Assembly: GCF_028682635.1 (NCBI RefSeq)
Contig: NZ_JANHLK010000015.1
Location: forward strand, 1-64,000
Reading direction: 5' to 3'
Origin: Pseudomonas putida
GTDB lineage: Bacteria; Pseudomonadota; Gammaproteobacteria; Pseudomonadales; Pseudomonadaceae
DNA: 64,000 nt
This document shows positions 56,501-64,000 of this stretch, one piece after another. Under the pieces are notes generated by a model, which ran no database searches, was not told where the DNA came from, and was given only the letters and a program-made list of their open reading frames with translations. Every line of letters begins with the position of its first letter. The stretch's first letter is position 1. A program made the translations under genes and the position numbers.

Positions 56501-57458
56501 GACGCTGATCGAACTGGAAAGCTTCGACGAACTGCAACGGGAGATCTTCGGTCCGGTGCTGCACGTGGTGCGCTACAAGCGCAAGGACATCGATCAACTG
56601 ATCGCACAGATCAACGCTTCCGGCTACGGTCTGACCCTGGGTGTGCACACCCGCATCGACGAGACGATCGCCAAGGTGATCGACAACGTCAATGCCGGTA
56701 ACGTCTACGTGAACCGCAACATCGTCGGTGCCGTGGTCGGCGTACAACCGTTCGGCGGCGAAGGCCTGTCGGGTACTGGTCCGAAAGCCGGTGGCCCGCT
56801 GTACCTGTACCGCCTGCTGTCGACCCGTCCTACCGATGCGATCGAACAATCCTTCGCCCGAGGCGACGCGATTGCCGCACCGGACGTTCGCCTGCGCGAC
56901 GCCATGAGCAAGCCGCTGACCGCCCTGAAAGCCTGGGCCGACAGCAACAAGTTCACCGACCTGAGCACTCTGTGCGTACAGTTCGCCGCACAATCGCAAA
57001 GCGGTATCACCCGCGTTCTGGCTGGCCCGACCGGCGAGCGCAACAGTTATGCGATCCTGCCGCGTGAGCACGTGCTGTGCCTGGCGGAAGTCGAAGGCGA
57101 TCTGCTGACGCAACTGGCGGCAGTACTGGCTGTCGGCGGTTCGGCGGTATGGCCGGAAGCTGAGCTGACCAAGGCTTTGTTCGCCCGTCTGCCGAAAGAC
57201 ATTCAGGCACGCATCAAGCTGGTGTCCGACTGGAACAAGGATGAAGTGGTAATTGATGCGGTGCTGCATCACGGCCATTCCGACCAGTTGCGCGCGGTTT
57301 GCCAGCAAGTGGCCAAGCGTGCGGGCGCCATTGTCGGGGTTCAGGGCTTGTCGCAGGGTGAGACCAACATTGCGTTGGAGCGCCTGGTGATTGAGCGGGC
57401 CTTGAGCGTTAACACGGCTGCGGCGGGTGGTAATGCCAGCTTGATGACCATCGGATAA
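53508..57458 (+). CDS. putA: Trifunctional proline utilization protein PutA
   Basis: A 1316-residue protein combining transcriptional repressor, FAD proline dehydrogenase and P5C dehydrogenase, converting proline to glutamate. The N-terminal ribbon-helix-helix DNA-binding domain (TTTLGVKLDDPTRERLKAAA) makes it autoregulatory. The proline dehydrogenase barrel (about 260-560) contains IDAEEADRLELSLDL and RLVKGAYWDSEIKRA. The aldehyde dehydrogenase domain (about 650-1130) contains SPWNFPLAIF and catalytic Cys 914 in DSAGQRCSALRVL. The ATG at 53508 follows a GAGGA ribosome site. The upstream region holds five GTTGCACC operators. Confidence 0.97.
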   Translation: MATTTLGVKLDDPTRERLKAAATSIDRTPHWLIKQAIFNYLEKLEGGATLSELNGLTKDSDDSVDAPLDHAHQCFLEFAESILPQSVLRASITAAYRRPEPEVVPMLIEQARLPAPMAEATNKLAASIAEKLRNQKSAGGRAGIVQGLLQEFSLSSQEGVALMCLAEALLRIPDKGTRDALIRDKISTGNWHPHLGNSPSLFVNAATWGLLLTGKLVSTHNEAGLTSSLSRIIGKSGEPMIRKGVDMAMRLMGEQFVTGETIAEALANASKFEAKGFRYSYDMLGEAALTEHDAQKYLASYEQAIHSIGKASHGRGIYEGPGISIKLSALHPRYSRAQYERVMDELYPRLLSLTLLAKQYDIGLNIDAEEADRLELSLDLLERLCFEPQLTGWNGIGFVIQAYQKRCPYVIDYVIDLARRSRHRLMIRLVKGAYWDSEIKRAQVEGLEGYPVYTRKVYTDVSYIACARKLLSVPEVIYPQFATHNAHTLSAIYHIAGQNYYPGQYEFQCLHGMGEPLYEQVVGKVSEGKLNRPCRVYAPVGTHETLLAYLVRRLLENGANTSFVNRIADQSISIQELVADPVASIEQMATVEGGFGLPHPRIPLPRDLYGAERANSSGIDMANEHRLASLSCALLATAHNHWKAAPMLGCASSSETPAPVLNPSDLRDVVGHVQEATVEDVDNAIQCALNAAPIWQATPPAERAAILERAADLMEGEIQPLMGLLAREAGKTFANAIAEVREAVDFLRYYAVQARNDFTNDAHRPLGPVVCISPWNFPLAIFSGQVAAALAAGNPVLAKPAEQTPLVAAQAVRLLLEAGIPEGVLQLLPGRGETVGAGLVGDDRVKGVMFTGSTEVARLLQRNIAGRLDSQGRPIPLIAETGGQNAMIVDSSALTEQVVIDVVSSAFDSAGQRCSALRVLCLQEDSADRVIEMLKGAMAESRLGNPERLSVDIGPVIDAEAKAGIEKHIQAMRDKGRSVYQVAITDAEEVKRGTFVMPTLIELESFDELQREIFGPVLHVVRYKRKDIDQLIAQINASGYGLTLGVHTRIDETIAKVIDNVNAGNVYVNRNIVGAVVGVQPFGGEGLSGTGPKAGGPLYLYRLLSTRPTDAIEQSFARGDAIAAPDVRLRDAMSKPLTALKAWADSNKFTDLSTLCVQFAAQSQSGITRVLAGPTGERNSYAILPREHVLCLAEVEGDLLTQLAAVLAVGGSAVWPEAELTKALFARLPKDIQARIKLVSDWNKDEVVIDAVLHHGHSDQLRAVCQQVAKRAGAIVGVQGLSQGETNIALERLVIERALSVNTAAAGGNASLMTIG

Positions 57459-57508
57459 ACCGCAACACGATCGGGCAGCCGCAATGGCTGCCCGATATGC
57501 AATACCCC

Positions 57509-57600
57509 TGTGGGAGCGGGCTTGCTCGCGAAGGCTGTGTGTCATTCAACAAAGATGTTGAATTTGCCGGCCTCTTCGCGAGCAAGCCCGCTCCCACATT
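57509..57600. repeat. REP pair (GTGGGAGCGGGCTTGCTCGCGAA type) after putA
   Basis: Inverted copies of GTGGGAGCGGGCTTGCTCGCGAAG separated by about 35 bases, about 50 bases downstream of the putA stop codon. Confidence 0.9.
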
Positions 57601-57718
57601 TGTTATTGTGGCGCCGGCTAAGGCCCTGCTCTGTCCTACCATCACGCTCATCAATCATCCTGTTCAACCACTATTCCCACGCCTAGACTCGGCCCATCCC
57701 AACAAAAGGTAGGCCGCC

Positions 57719-59521
57719 ATGTCCGAGACGTTGCTCAGTTCCCGCAATCTGGCTTTCGAGCTGTATGAAGTCCTCGATGCCGAGGGCCTGACCCAGCGTG
57801 AGCGTTTCGCCGAGCACAATCGCGAGACCTTCGATGCCGCCCTCGGCACCGCCCGCAACATCGCCGAGAAGTTTTTCGCCCCGCACAACCGCAAGGGCGA
57901 CGAGAACGAGCCGCGTTATGAAGACGGCAAGGCGATCCTGATTCCCGAAGTGAAACCGGCGGTGGATGCCTTCCTCGAAGCGGGCTTCCTCAATGCCGCA
58001 CGCAGTTTCGACGCCGGCGGCATGCAACTGCCCACCCTGCTGTCCCAGGCCTGCTTCGCCCACTTTCAATCCGCCAACGCGGCGACGACGTCCTATCCCT
58101 TCCTGACCATGGGCGCGGCGAACCTGATCGAAAGTTTCGGCACCGAAGAACAGAAGCGCCGCTTCCTGCAACCGATGATCGACGGTCGCTTCTTTGGCAC
58201 CATGGCCCTGACCGAACCCCATGCGGGCTCGTCGCTGTCGGACATTCGTACACGGGCCGAGCCTGCGCTGGACGGCACCTATCGACTCAAGGGCAACAAG
58301 ATCTTCATCTCCGGCGGCGATCATCCGCTGTCGGAAAACATCGTGCACATGGTCCTGGCCAAGCTGCCGGATGCACCCGCCGGGGTGAAGGGCATTTCGC
58401 TGTTCATCGTGCCCAAGTTCCTGGTCAACGATGACGGTAGCCTGGGCCAGCGCAACGATGTGCTGCTGGCCGGGCTGTTCCACAAGATGGGCTGGCGTGG
58501 CACCACGTCTACCGCGCTGAACTTCGGCGATAACGGTGAGTGCGTCGGCTATCTGGTGGGCAAGCCGCACCATGGCTTGAGCTACATGTTCCAGATGATG
58601 AACGAAGCGCGGATCGGCGTCGGCATGGGCGCGGTGATGCTTGGCTACGCCGGCTACCTGTATTCCCTGGAGTACGCCCGCGAGCGGCCGCAGGGTCGCG
58701 TGCCGGACAGCAAGGACCCGAACACTGCGCCCGTGGCGATCATCCAGCACGCCGACGTCAAACGCATGCTGCTGACCCAGAAGGCTTACGTCGAAGGCTC
58801 GTTCGACCTGGGTTTGTACACCGCCCGCCTGTTCGACGACACCACCACCCTCGACACCGAAGCCGAACGCAAGCAGGCCCATGAACTGCTGGACCTGCTG
58901 ACGCCCATCGCCAAATCCTGGCCGTCGGAGTTTTGCCTGAAAGCCAACGAGCTGGCGATCCAGATCCTCGGCGGTCACGGCTATACCCGCGAATATCCGG
59001 TGGAACAGTACTACCGCGACAACCGCCTCAACCCGATCCACGAAGGCACCCACGGCATCCAGTCGCTGGACCTGCTGGGGCGCAAACTGGCACAGAACGG
59101 CGGTGCCGGGCTTAAGCAACTGATCCGCCTGATCGCCGATACCACCGAGCGCGCGCACGCCCATGAATCGCTGACTGCACTGCGTGAGCCGCTGGAGAAA
59201 CTGGTGGCGCGCCTGCAAACCGTGACCATTGGCCTGCTGACGGACCTGGCCCAGGGCAAGGTCAACAGCAGCCTGGCGAACTCCGCGCTGTACCTGAAAG
59301 TGTTCGGCCATGCGGTGATTGGCTGGCGCTGGCTGGAACAGGCGATTCGCGCCGAGGAAGGGCTGGCCAAGGGGAATGCGGCGGATGTGAGTTTCTATAA
59401 AGGCAAGTTGCAGGCGGCACGGTACTTCCTGACCTGGGAAGTGCCGGGTTGCCACCATGAACTAGCGATTCTTGAGGCGCGGGATGATGTTTGCTTGAAC
59501 ATGCAGGATGAGTGGTTCTGA
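57719..59521 (+). CDS. Acyl-CoA dehydrogenase family protein (DmdC-like)
   Basis: FAD enzyme of 600 residues, longer than classical acyl-CoA dehydrogenases because of an added C-terminal domain, as in the DmdC and PA5020-type subfamily. The acyl-CoA dehydrogenase middle-domain motif MALTEPHAGSSLSD and the GWRGTTSTALNFGDN stretch are present, and the active-site region reads LNPIHEGTHGIQSLDLLG, with Glu as the expected base. Substrate is probably a medium- or long-chain acyl-CoA; DmdC acts on methylmercaptopropionyl-CoA, which cannot be confirmed here. In PAO1 this gene directly precedes the K+/H+ antiporter gene; here a chemoreceptor and ZapA-like pair lie between. Confidence 0.85.
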   Translation: MSETLLSSRNLAFELYEVLDAEGLTQRERFAEHNRETFDAALGTARNIAEKFFAPHNRKGDENEPRYEDGKAILIPEVKPAVDAFLEAGFLNAARSFDAGGMQLPTLLSQACFAHFQSANAATTSYPFLTMGAANLIESFGTEEQKRRFLQPMIDGRFFGTMALTEPHAGSSLSDIRTRAEPALDGTYRLKGNKIFISGGDHPLSENIVHMVLAKLPDAPAGVKGISLFIVPKFLVNDDGSLGQRNDVLLAGLFHKMGWRGTTSTALNFGDNGECVGYLVGKPHHGLSYMFQMMNEARIGVGMGAVMLGYAGYLYSLEYARERPQGRVPDSKDPNTAPVAIIQHADVKRMLLTQKAYVEGSFDLGLYTARLFDDTTTLDTEAERKQAHELLDLLTPIAKSWPSEFCLKANELAIQILGGHGYTREYPVEQYYRDNRLNPIHEGTHGIQSLDLLGRKLAQNGGAGLKQLIRLIADTTERAHAHESLTALREPLEKLVARLQTVTIGLLTDLAQGKVNSSLANSALYLKVFGHAVIGWRWLEQAIRAEEGLAKGNAADVSFYKGKLQAARYFLTWEVPGCHHELAILEARDDVCLNMQDEWF

Positions 59522-59550
59522 TCCAAGTCTTGAGGTGCAGCTGAAATCCA

Positions 59551-59617
59551 TTCGCGAGCAAGCCCGCTCCCACAGTTGAAATGCGATCCACTGTGGGAGC
59601 GGGCTTGCTCGCGAAGA
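59551..59617. repeat. REP pair (GTGGGAGCGGGCTTGCTCGCGAA type)
   Basis: TTCGCGAGCAAGCCCGCTCCCACA and its inverted copy flank about 18 bases, between the convergent acyl-CoA dehydrogenase and chemoreceptor genes. Confidence 0.9.
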
Positions 59618-59636
59618 GGCCCGCACCGACAACCCA

Positions 59637-61574
59637 TCAGCTCAAGCGAAACCCACCCATCTGCCGCGCCAGATCATCCGCCAACCGCTGCAACGTCTGG
59701 CAATCCTCCCGGCAAGCCCTGACCTCCCCCGCCGTCGCCCGCGCCAGGTCGGAAATCCCCTGCACGTTGCGATTGATTTCCTCGGTCACCGCCGACTGCT
59801 CTTCAGTCGCCGTCGCCACCTGGTGGTTCATGTCGCTGATGCGTTCGACCTGCCCGGTAATCGCCGTCAACGAGGCCCCGGTGCGCTGGCTCGACTCAAC
59901 CCCCGTGCCCGTGGCCGCTTGCCCGGAATGCATCGAAGACACCGCGTTCTCCGCGCCCTGTTTGAGGCTGCCGATCATCTGCTGGATCTCATCGGTGGAA
60001 GCCTGGGTACGCCGAGCCAAAGTGCGCACTTCATCGGCCACCACCGCAAATCCGCGGCCCATGTCCCCGGCCCGCGCAGCCTCGATGGCGGCATTGAGCG
60101 CCAGCAGGTTGGTCTGTTCGGAAATCCCGCGAATCACCGCCAGCACCTGATCGATCGATGCCACCTGATTGGCCAGCTCGCCCACGGCGCTGGCGGCAAC
60201 ACCGATTTCGTCGGACATGCTTTCAATATGGCGGATCGAACCGCCGACCACTTCCCGAGCCTGCAGGGCTTCATCCCGGGCGTTTTGCGAAGCGACTGCC
60301 GCGTTGCCGGCGTTTTGCGCAATTTCCTGCACGGTCAAGCCCATTTCGTGAACAGCGGTGGCAACCATGTCGGTCATCTCCTGCTGGCGTCCGGAACGCT
60401 CTGCGGTGTTGTCCACCACCCGCGCCACCTGGCCGACTGCGGTGCGCAAGCGTTCGCTGGTGGCCAGCACTTCGCCGATCATTTCGCGCTGGCTATCAAG
60501 GAACCGATTGAAGCCACGCGCCAGATCGCCCAGTTCATCGGCGCGACTGGAATCCAGCCGATGGGTCAAATCTCCACCACCGCTACCGATGGCGACCAGC
60601 GCCGCTGTTACCTGACGAATCGGCCGTACCAGGCCACGGGCCAGCAACACCACCAGCAGCAGGCACACCAGTGCCACCGCCAGGCCAATACCGCCGCTCA
60701 TCCACATGGCGCGACGGGCCTCGGCGTAGATTTGCGCCTGTGGCACTTCGGCCACCAGGGTCCAGCCGAGATCGCGCAGGGGCAGGCTAAATGCCAGGAA
60801 ATCTTCGCCATCGCGCTGGAAGTTGCTGCTCGCTGCGCTTCCTTGACTCATGACCGCTTGCGCCGCAGGGCCACCCACCTGCTCAGCCAAGGTGCGTTTG
60901 CCACTGAATTGCGCTTCAGGATGGACCTGGATCAAACCGTCGGAACGCACGAGATAGACCTTGCCGCGCTCACCGAAACTGAAGTTGTGAATCAGCTCCG
61001 AGAGCCCTTTCATGCTCAGTCCCAGCCCGGCGACGCCCACCACCTTTCCTGCCTTCTCGACTTTAAGGTCGATGAACAGCGCCAATTCTCCGGTGGCCGT
61101 GTCGTTGTCGATATTGAGCGTGCGCGGCTGGTTGCTGTCGAGAAACGAGTAGAACCAGGCGTCTTTCGGATTGGAACGACTGAGGGTCCGGTCCAGGCCT
61201 TTTTCGTTGAAGTAATGATTGGACGCGGTACCGACGATAATCGTGGTAAAGGCCTTGTGCTCGGCGCGGATGCCTTCGAGATAGGCAGTAAAGGTGTCGA
61301 CCTGGGCACTGTCTTCACCCGCAGCCAGCCAGTCACGCACCATGCTGTTGCTGGCGATGTCCTTGGCGGCGGTGAGGGGTTGGACGAGGATGCGTTCGAT
61401 GTCGTTGCGCATCGCTTCGATGCTCGACGGCAGCGCCTGTTCGACCAGATAGCGCTGGGCGAGGCGGTTGACCACGAGGGTATAAACGCCAACCACGATC
61501 ACGATGCTGACCAGCAGGGCGGTGCCCATGCTCAGGATCAATTGCCACTGAATACTGCGACGCCAGAACTGCAT
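59637..61574 (-). CDS. Methyl-accepting chemotaxis protein with Cache-type sensor
   Basis: Chemoreceptor of 645 residues. One N-terminal membrane helix (QLILSMGTALLVSIVIVVGV) is followed by a large periplasmic double-Cache-like domain containing AWFYSFLDSNQPRTLNID, and a second helix near residue 295. A HAMP region (RPIRQVTAALVAIGSGGGD) leads into the cytoplasmic signalling domain, whose hairpin tip carries ISEQTNLLALNAAIEAARAG, the MCP hallmark for CheA/CheW binding. The ligand is unknown. The ATG at 61574 is chosen to begin directly before the first helix. It follows the zapA-like gene on the same strand by about 100 bases. Confidence 0.9.
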   Translation of the reverse strand: MQFWRRSIQWQLILSMGTALLVSIVIVVGVYTLVVNRLAQRYLVEQALPSSIEAMRNDIERILVQPLTAAKDIASNSMVRDWLAAGEDSAQVDTFTAYLEGIRAEHKAFTTIIVGTASNHYFNEKGLDRTLSRSNPKDAWFYSFLDSNQPRTLNIDNDTATGELALFIDLKVEKAGKVVGVAGLGLSMKGLSELIHNFSFGERGKVYLVRSDGLIQVHPEAQFSGKRTLAEQVGGPAAQAVMSQGSAASSNFQRDGEDFLAFSLPLRDLGWTLVAEVPQAQIYAEARRAMWMSGGIGLAVALVCLLLVVLLARGLVRPIRQVTAALVAIGSGGGDLTHRLDSSRADELGDLARGFNRFLDSQREMIGEVLATSERLRTAVGQVARVVDNTAERSGRQQEMTDMVATAVHEMGLTVQEIAQNAGNAAVASQNARDEALQAREVVGGSIRHIESMSDEIGVAASAVGELANQVASIDQVLAVIRGISEQTNLLALNAAIEAARAGDMGRGFAVVADEVRTLARRTQASTDEIQQMIGSLKQGAENAVSSMHSGQAATGTGVESSQRTGASLTAITGQVERISDMNHQVATATEEQSAVTEEINRNVQGISDLARATAGEVRACREDCQTLQRLADDLARQMGGFRLS

Positions 61575-61674
61575 GGAGCACCCCCAAAGAATAAGAGGCT
61601 GAAACACTGCAACAGCCGTGCCGATTGTATACAACTAAACCGACAATTTATTCTTTGGTTGTGCACAAAGCCGA

Positions 61675-61974
61675 TCAGGCCTGATTGATCGTCTTGGAGA
61701 TCACTTCAACCGTGGCGCTGACTTGCTCTTGGTAACGGTCGAGTTCCTGTTTGTGCTGCTTTTGCATTTCGATCTGCTGGGAACACAGATTCATCGCCGC
61801 CAGCACCAGCAGTCGGTCACCGATCAGGGTCGGGTACTTCTTTTTGGTGTCGGCCAGGGCAGCTTTCAGCATCAACGCAGCGTCCAGCAGGGTCTGCTCT
61901 TCCCCGGCCGGTGCCTTGATCGAATAGTCTTCCCCCAGGATCGAGACGACTTTCACACCTGGGCCGTAACTCAT
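61675..61974 (-). CDS. zapA: ZapA-like cell division protein
   Basis: A 99-residue protein with a ZapA-type globular head (VKVVSILGEDYSIKAPAGEE) and a long C-terminal helix (QIEMQKQHKQELDRYQEQVS) expected to form a coiled coil. ZapA crosslinks FtsZ filaments at the division septum. The start overlaps the stop of the upstream coiled-coil gene (ATGA), so both are co-translated. Its sequence differs noticeably from the ZapA that I recall beside the 6S RNA gene in PAO1, and no space exists here for 6S RNA before the chemoreceptor. It may be a second, divergent ZapA. Confidence 0.8.
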   Translation of the reverse strand: MSYGPGVKVVSILGEDYSIKAPAGEEQTLLDAALMLKAALADTKKKYPTLIGDRLLVLAAMNLCSQQIEMQKQHKQELDRYQEQVSATVEVISKTINQA

Positions 61975-62201
61975 GCGTTGACAGGGCCAGCGCTGACGCG
62001 CTCAACCAGGGCCTGGATGCGTGCTACGGTGGCGCCTTGCTTCTCTTCCTGTTCCATCAGGCTCAGTTGCAGGCTTTCGTTTTCGTCCTTGGCCTGGGCC
62101 AGTTCGGCGCTCAGGGCCTGGTTGGTGCCGACCAACGCCTGGTTCTGTTGCACGAGGTCGCTGACCAGTTGTTCCAATTGGCTTAGGGATGCTTCCAACA
62201 T
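61971..62201 (-). CDS. Short coiled-coil protein (TIGR02449 / ZapB-like)
   Basis: A 76-residue protein that is almost entirely heptad-repeat helix (LEASLSQLEQLVSDLVQQNQ onward), predicted as a parallel coiled coil. Proteins of the TIGR02449 family commonly precede zapA and resemble ZapB in size and character, so a role in organising the Z ring is plausible but unproven. The ATG at 62201 is used because the frame above it changes character. It overlaps zapA by four bases. Confidence 0.78.
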   Translation of the reverse strand: MLEASLSQLEQLVSDLVQQNQALVGTNQALSAELAQAKDENESLQLSLMEQEEKQGATVARIQALVERVSAGPVNA

Positions 62202-62501
62202 TTTGATTTTCCGGGCATTTTCAAAGGGCGCGTACGATAAAGAAAAGTCACGATGGATGCCAGGGTTATGCGGGCGCAAGGCCTTGATTTTCCTGGCCGG
62301 TGACCATTCTCGCGAACTGTAGAGACTGTGATTGGCCGATCTGGTTCCTGCACTTCGTCGCCATGGTGCAAATCCACGAGCATCGACCGTGTGCCCGTGC
62401 AAAGCTTTTTGACAGCATCACATTTCAACAGGTTAGAATCGCTGGCACGCAGACTGCATGGTCAGTTTGTGCCCGCTTTCCAGCCTTCCGGAGTACTGCC
62501 T
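62202..62501. other. Divergent promoter region between the ZapA pair and the antiporter gene
   Basis: 300 bases with no convincing gene. Both flanking genes read outward, so promoters for each must lie here. I see no strong hairpin, repeat or known operator. Confidence 0.5.
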
Positions 62502-64000
62502 TTGAATGCGACGACCATCAACAGCCTGTTCTTGATCGGCGCGTTGCTGGTAGGTGCGAGCATTCTGGTGAGTTCACTCTCGTCGCGCCTCGGCATCCCG
62601 ATCCTGGTGATCATCCTGGCCGTGGGTATGGCGGCCGGCGTCGATGGCGGCGGCATTATCTTCGACAACTACCCCACCGCTTATCTGGTCGGCAACCTGG
62701 CATTGGCGGTGATCCTGCTCGACGGCGGATTGCGTACCCGCGTGTCGAGTTTCCGCGTGGCGTTATGGCCGGCGCTGTCGCTGGCCACGGTCGGGGTGTT
62801 GATCACCACCGGGCTGACCGGCATGGCCGCGGCCTGGCTGTTCGACCTGAACCTGATCCAGGGCCTGCTGATCGGCGCCATCGTCGGCTCCACCGACGCC
62901 GCGGCGGTGTTTTCGCTGCTGGGCGGCAAAGGCCTGAACGAACGGGTGACCGCCAGCCTGGAGATCGAATCCGGCAGCAACGACCCGATGGCGGTGTTCC
63001 TCACCGTGACCCTGATCGACATGCTTGCCAGTGGCCAGACCGGCCTGCACTGGAGCCTGCTGACCCACCTGCTGCGCGAGTTCGGCATCGGCGGTGTGAT
63101 CGGCCTCGGCGGTGGCTGGCTCATGCTGCAACTGGTCAACCGGATCAACCTGGCTACCGGCCTCTATCCCATCCTGGTGATTGCCGGCGGCCTGGTGGTG
63201 TTCGCCCTGACCAACGCCCTGCATGGCAGCGGTTTCCTGGCCGTGTACCTGTGCGGGCTGGTCATTGGCAACCGGCCGGTGCGCAGCCGCCATGGCATTC
63301 TGCACATGCTCGACGGCATGGCCTGGCTGGCGCAGATCGGCATGTTCCTGGTGCTGGGGCTGCTGGTCACGCCCCACGACCTGTTGCCGATTGCATTGCC
63401 GGCGCTGGGACTGGCGCTGTGGATGATCCTGTTTGCCCGGCCGTTGTCGGTGATGGTCGGCCTGCTGCCGTTCAAGGCCTTCCACGGGCGAGAGAAAGCG
63501 TTTATTTCCTGGGTTGGTCTGCGCGGTGCGGTTCCGATCATTCTGGCGGTGTTCCCGCTGATGGCGGGCCTGCCCAACGCCCAACTGTACTTCAACCTCG
63601 CCTTCTTTATCGTGCTGGTGTCGCTGCTGGTGCAAGGCACTAGCCTGCCATGGATCGCCAAGCTCCTGAAGGTAACCGTGCCACCCGAGCCTGCGCCAAT
63701 TTCCCGCTCCGCCCTGGAAGTGCACGTCACCAGCGAGTGGGAACTGTTCGTTTATCGTCTTGGCGCCGAAAAATGGTGCATCGGCTCGCCCCTTCGCGAA
63801 CTGAAAATGCCGGAAGGCACGCGCATCGCCGCCCTGTTTCGTGGCCAGCAACTGCTCCATCCGTCGGGTAGTACGGTGCTCGAAGTCGATGATTTACTGT
63901 GTGTTATCGGCCACGAACACAACCTGGCGGCCCTCGGAAAACTGTTCAGCCAGGCACCGCAACGCGGCCTCGATTTGCGCTTCTTCGGCGACTTCGTACT
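62502..64000 (+). CDS. cvrA: K+/H+ antiporter, CvrA/NhaP2 type (partial, runs off the window)
   Basis: Cation/proton antiporter of the CPA1 family, at least 499 residues with no stop before the window end. It starts with TTG at 62502, behind a GGAG ribosome site, and begins NATTINSLFLIGALLVGASI. About twelve membrane helices follow, with family motifs SLEIESGSNDPMAVFLTVTL and FISWVGLRGAVPIILAVFPL. From about residue 440 a cytoplasmic TrkA-C/RCK-type regulatory domain starts (KMPEGTRIAALFRGQQLLHP). It should exchange cytoplasmic K+ for H+, protecting against osmotic shifts. In PAO1 the equivalent (recalled as PA5021) follows the acyl-CoA dehydrogenase gene. Confidence 0.92.
   Translation, partial: MNATTINSLFLIGALLVGASILVSSLSSRLGIPILVIILAVGMAAGVDGGGIIFDNYPTAYLVGNLALAVILLDGGLRTRVSSFRVALWPALSLATVGVLITTGLTGMAAAWLFDLNLIQGLLIGAIVGSTDAAAVFSLLGGKGLNERVTASLEIESGSNDPMAVFLTVTLIDMLASGQTGLHWSLLTHLLREFGIGGVIGLGGGWLMLQLVNRINLATGLYPILVIAGGLVVFALTNALHGSGFLAVYLCGLVIGNRPVRSRHGILHMLDGMAWLAQIGMFLVLGLLVTPHDLLPIALPALGLALWMILFARPLSVMVGLLPFKAFHGREKAFISWVGLRGAVPIILAVFPLMAGLPNAQLYFNLAFFIVLVSLLVQGTSLPWIAKLLKVTVPPEPAPISRSALEVHVTSEWELFVYRLGAEKWCIGSPLRELKMPEGTRIAALFRGQQLLHPSGSTVLEVDDLLCVIGHEHNLAALGKLFSQAPQRGLDLRFFGDFV

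Noticed and set aside
61575..61674. 6S RNA (ssrS) expected downstream of zapA
   Set aside because: The space is only about 100 bases, shorter than 6S RNA, and no matching bulged-hairpin sequence is apparent.
62300..63643. A 447-codon plus-strand frame overlapping the antiporter gene
   Set aside because: The product is Arg/Pro/Ala-rich low-complexity, while the adjacent frame from 62502 encodes a clear CPA1 antiporter. The latter is the real gene.

Overview
The window is a stretch of a Pseudomonas chromosome, most likely from the P. fluorescens group. Gene order from cpdA to msrA follows the region of P. aeruginosa PAO1 known as about PA4969 to PA5018. It contains a TPP-riboswitch thiC leader and many Pseudomonas REP palindromes of the types GTGGGAGCGGGCTTGCTCGCGAA and GTAGGAGCTGCCGAAGGCTGCGATC. 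Codon use is GC-rich throughout, except for a short AT-richer island near 50.4-51.3 kb. No rRNA, tRNA, CRISPR array, transposase or integrase was seen. PAO1 locus names are recalled from memory and are not a search result.

Layout. 0-2.1 kb holds nudF, a DUF1249 gene and cpdA on the minus strand. 2.2-6.5 kb holds a DUF3298 lipoprotein gene, the cytX-type permease, thiC and its TPP riboswitch. 6.7-8.2 kb is tolC. 8.2-10.9 kb is waaA, a LysR regulator and an EmrE-type pump. 11-14 kb is a coupled FAD oxidoreductase and aldo/keto reductase pair plus a conserved protein of unknown function. 14.1-35.2 kb is the large lipopolysaccharide core locus. It encodes HldE, MsbA, a WaaL-like ligase, a kinase-like protein, several glycosyltransferases, a DnpA-type deacetylase, Mig-14, WapH, a carbamoyltransferase, a small lipoprotein, four core kinase-family proteins, WaaG, WaaC and WaaF. 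Most of these genes overlap or abut and are read on the minus strand. 35.5-43.5 kb has glnE and divergent aceE-aceF. 43.7-49.8 kb has a PhoD-type phosphatase, a DipA-type c-di-GMP enzyme, msrA and rlmJ.

49.9-51.5 kb is an accessory island. It has a small protein with a structured leader, a putative immunity-like membrane protein, and what I read as a broken type VI secretion PAAR effector gene. 51.5-57.5 kb is the divergent putP/putA proline catabolism pair, with five GTTGCACC elements between the genes that look like PutA operators. 57.7-64 kb has an acyl-CoA dehydrogenase, a chemoreceptor, a ZapA-like and coiled-coil pair, and the 5' part of a cvrA-type K+/H+ antiporter that runs off the window.

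The core genes form a pathway. HldE makes the ADP-heptose precursor, and WaaA, WaaC and WaaF add Kdo and two heptoses. WaaP and its relatives phosphorylate heptose, the carbamoyltransferase probably modifies it, and WaaG, WapH and other transferases build the outer core. MsbA then flips core-lipid A and the WaaL-like ligase attaches O-antigen. The most interesting signals are the decayed PAAR effector with a retained candidate immunity gene, the paired palindromic operators upstream of aceE, the hairpin leader at 50.3-50.4 kb, and the second-type ZapA pair.
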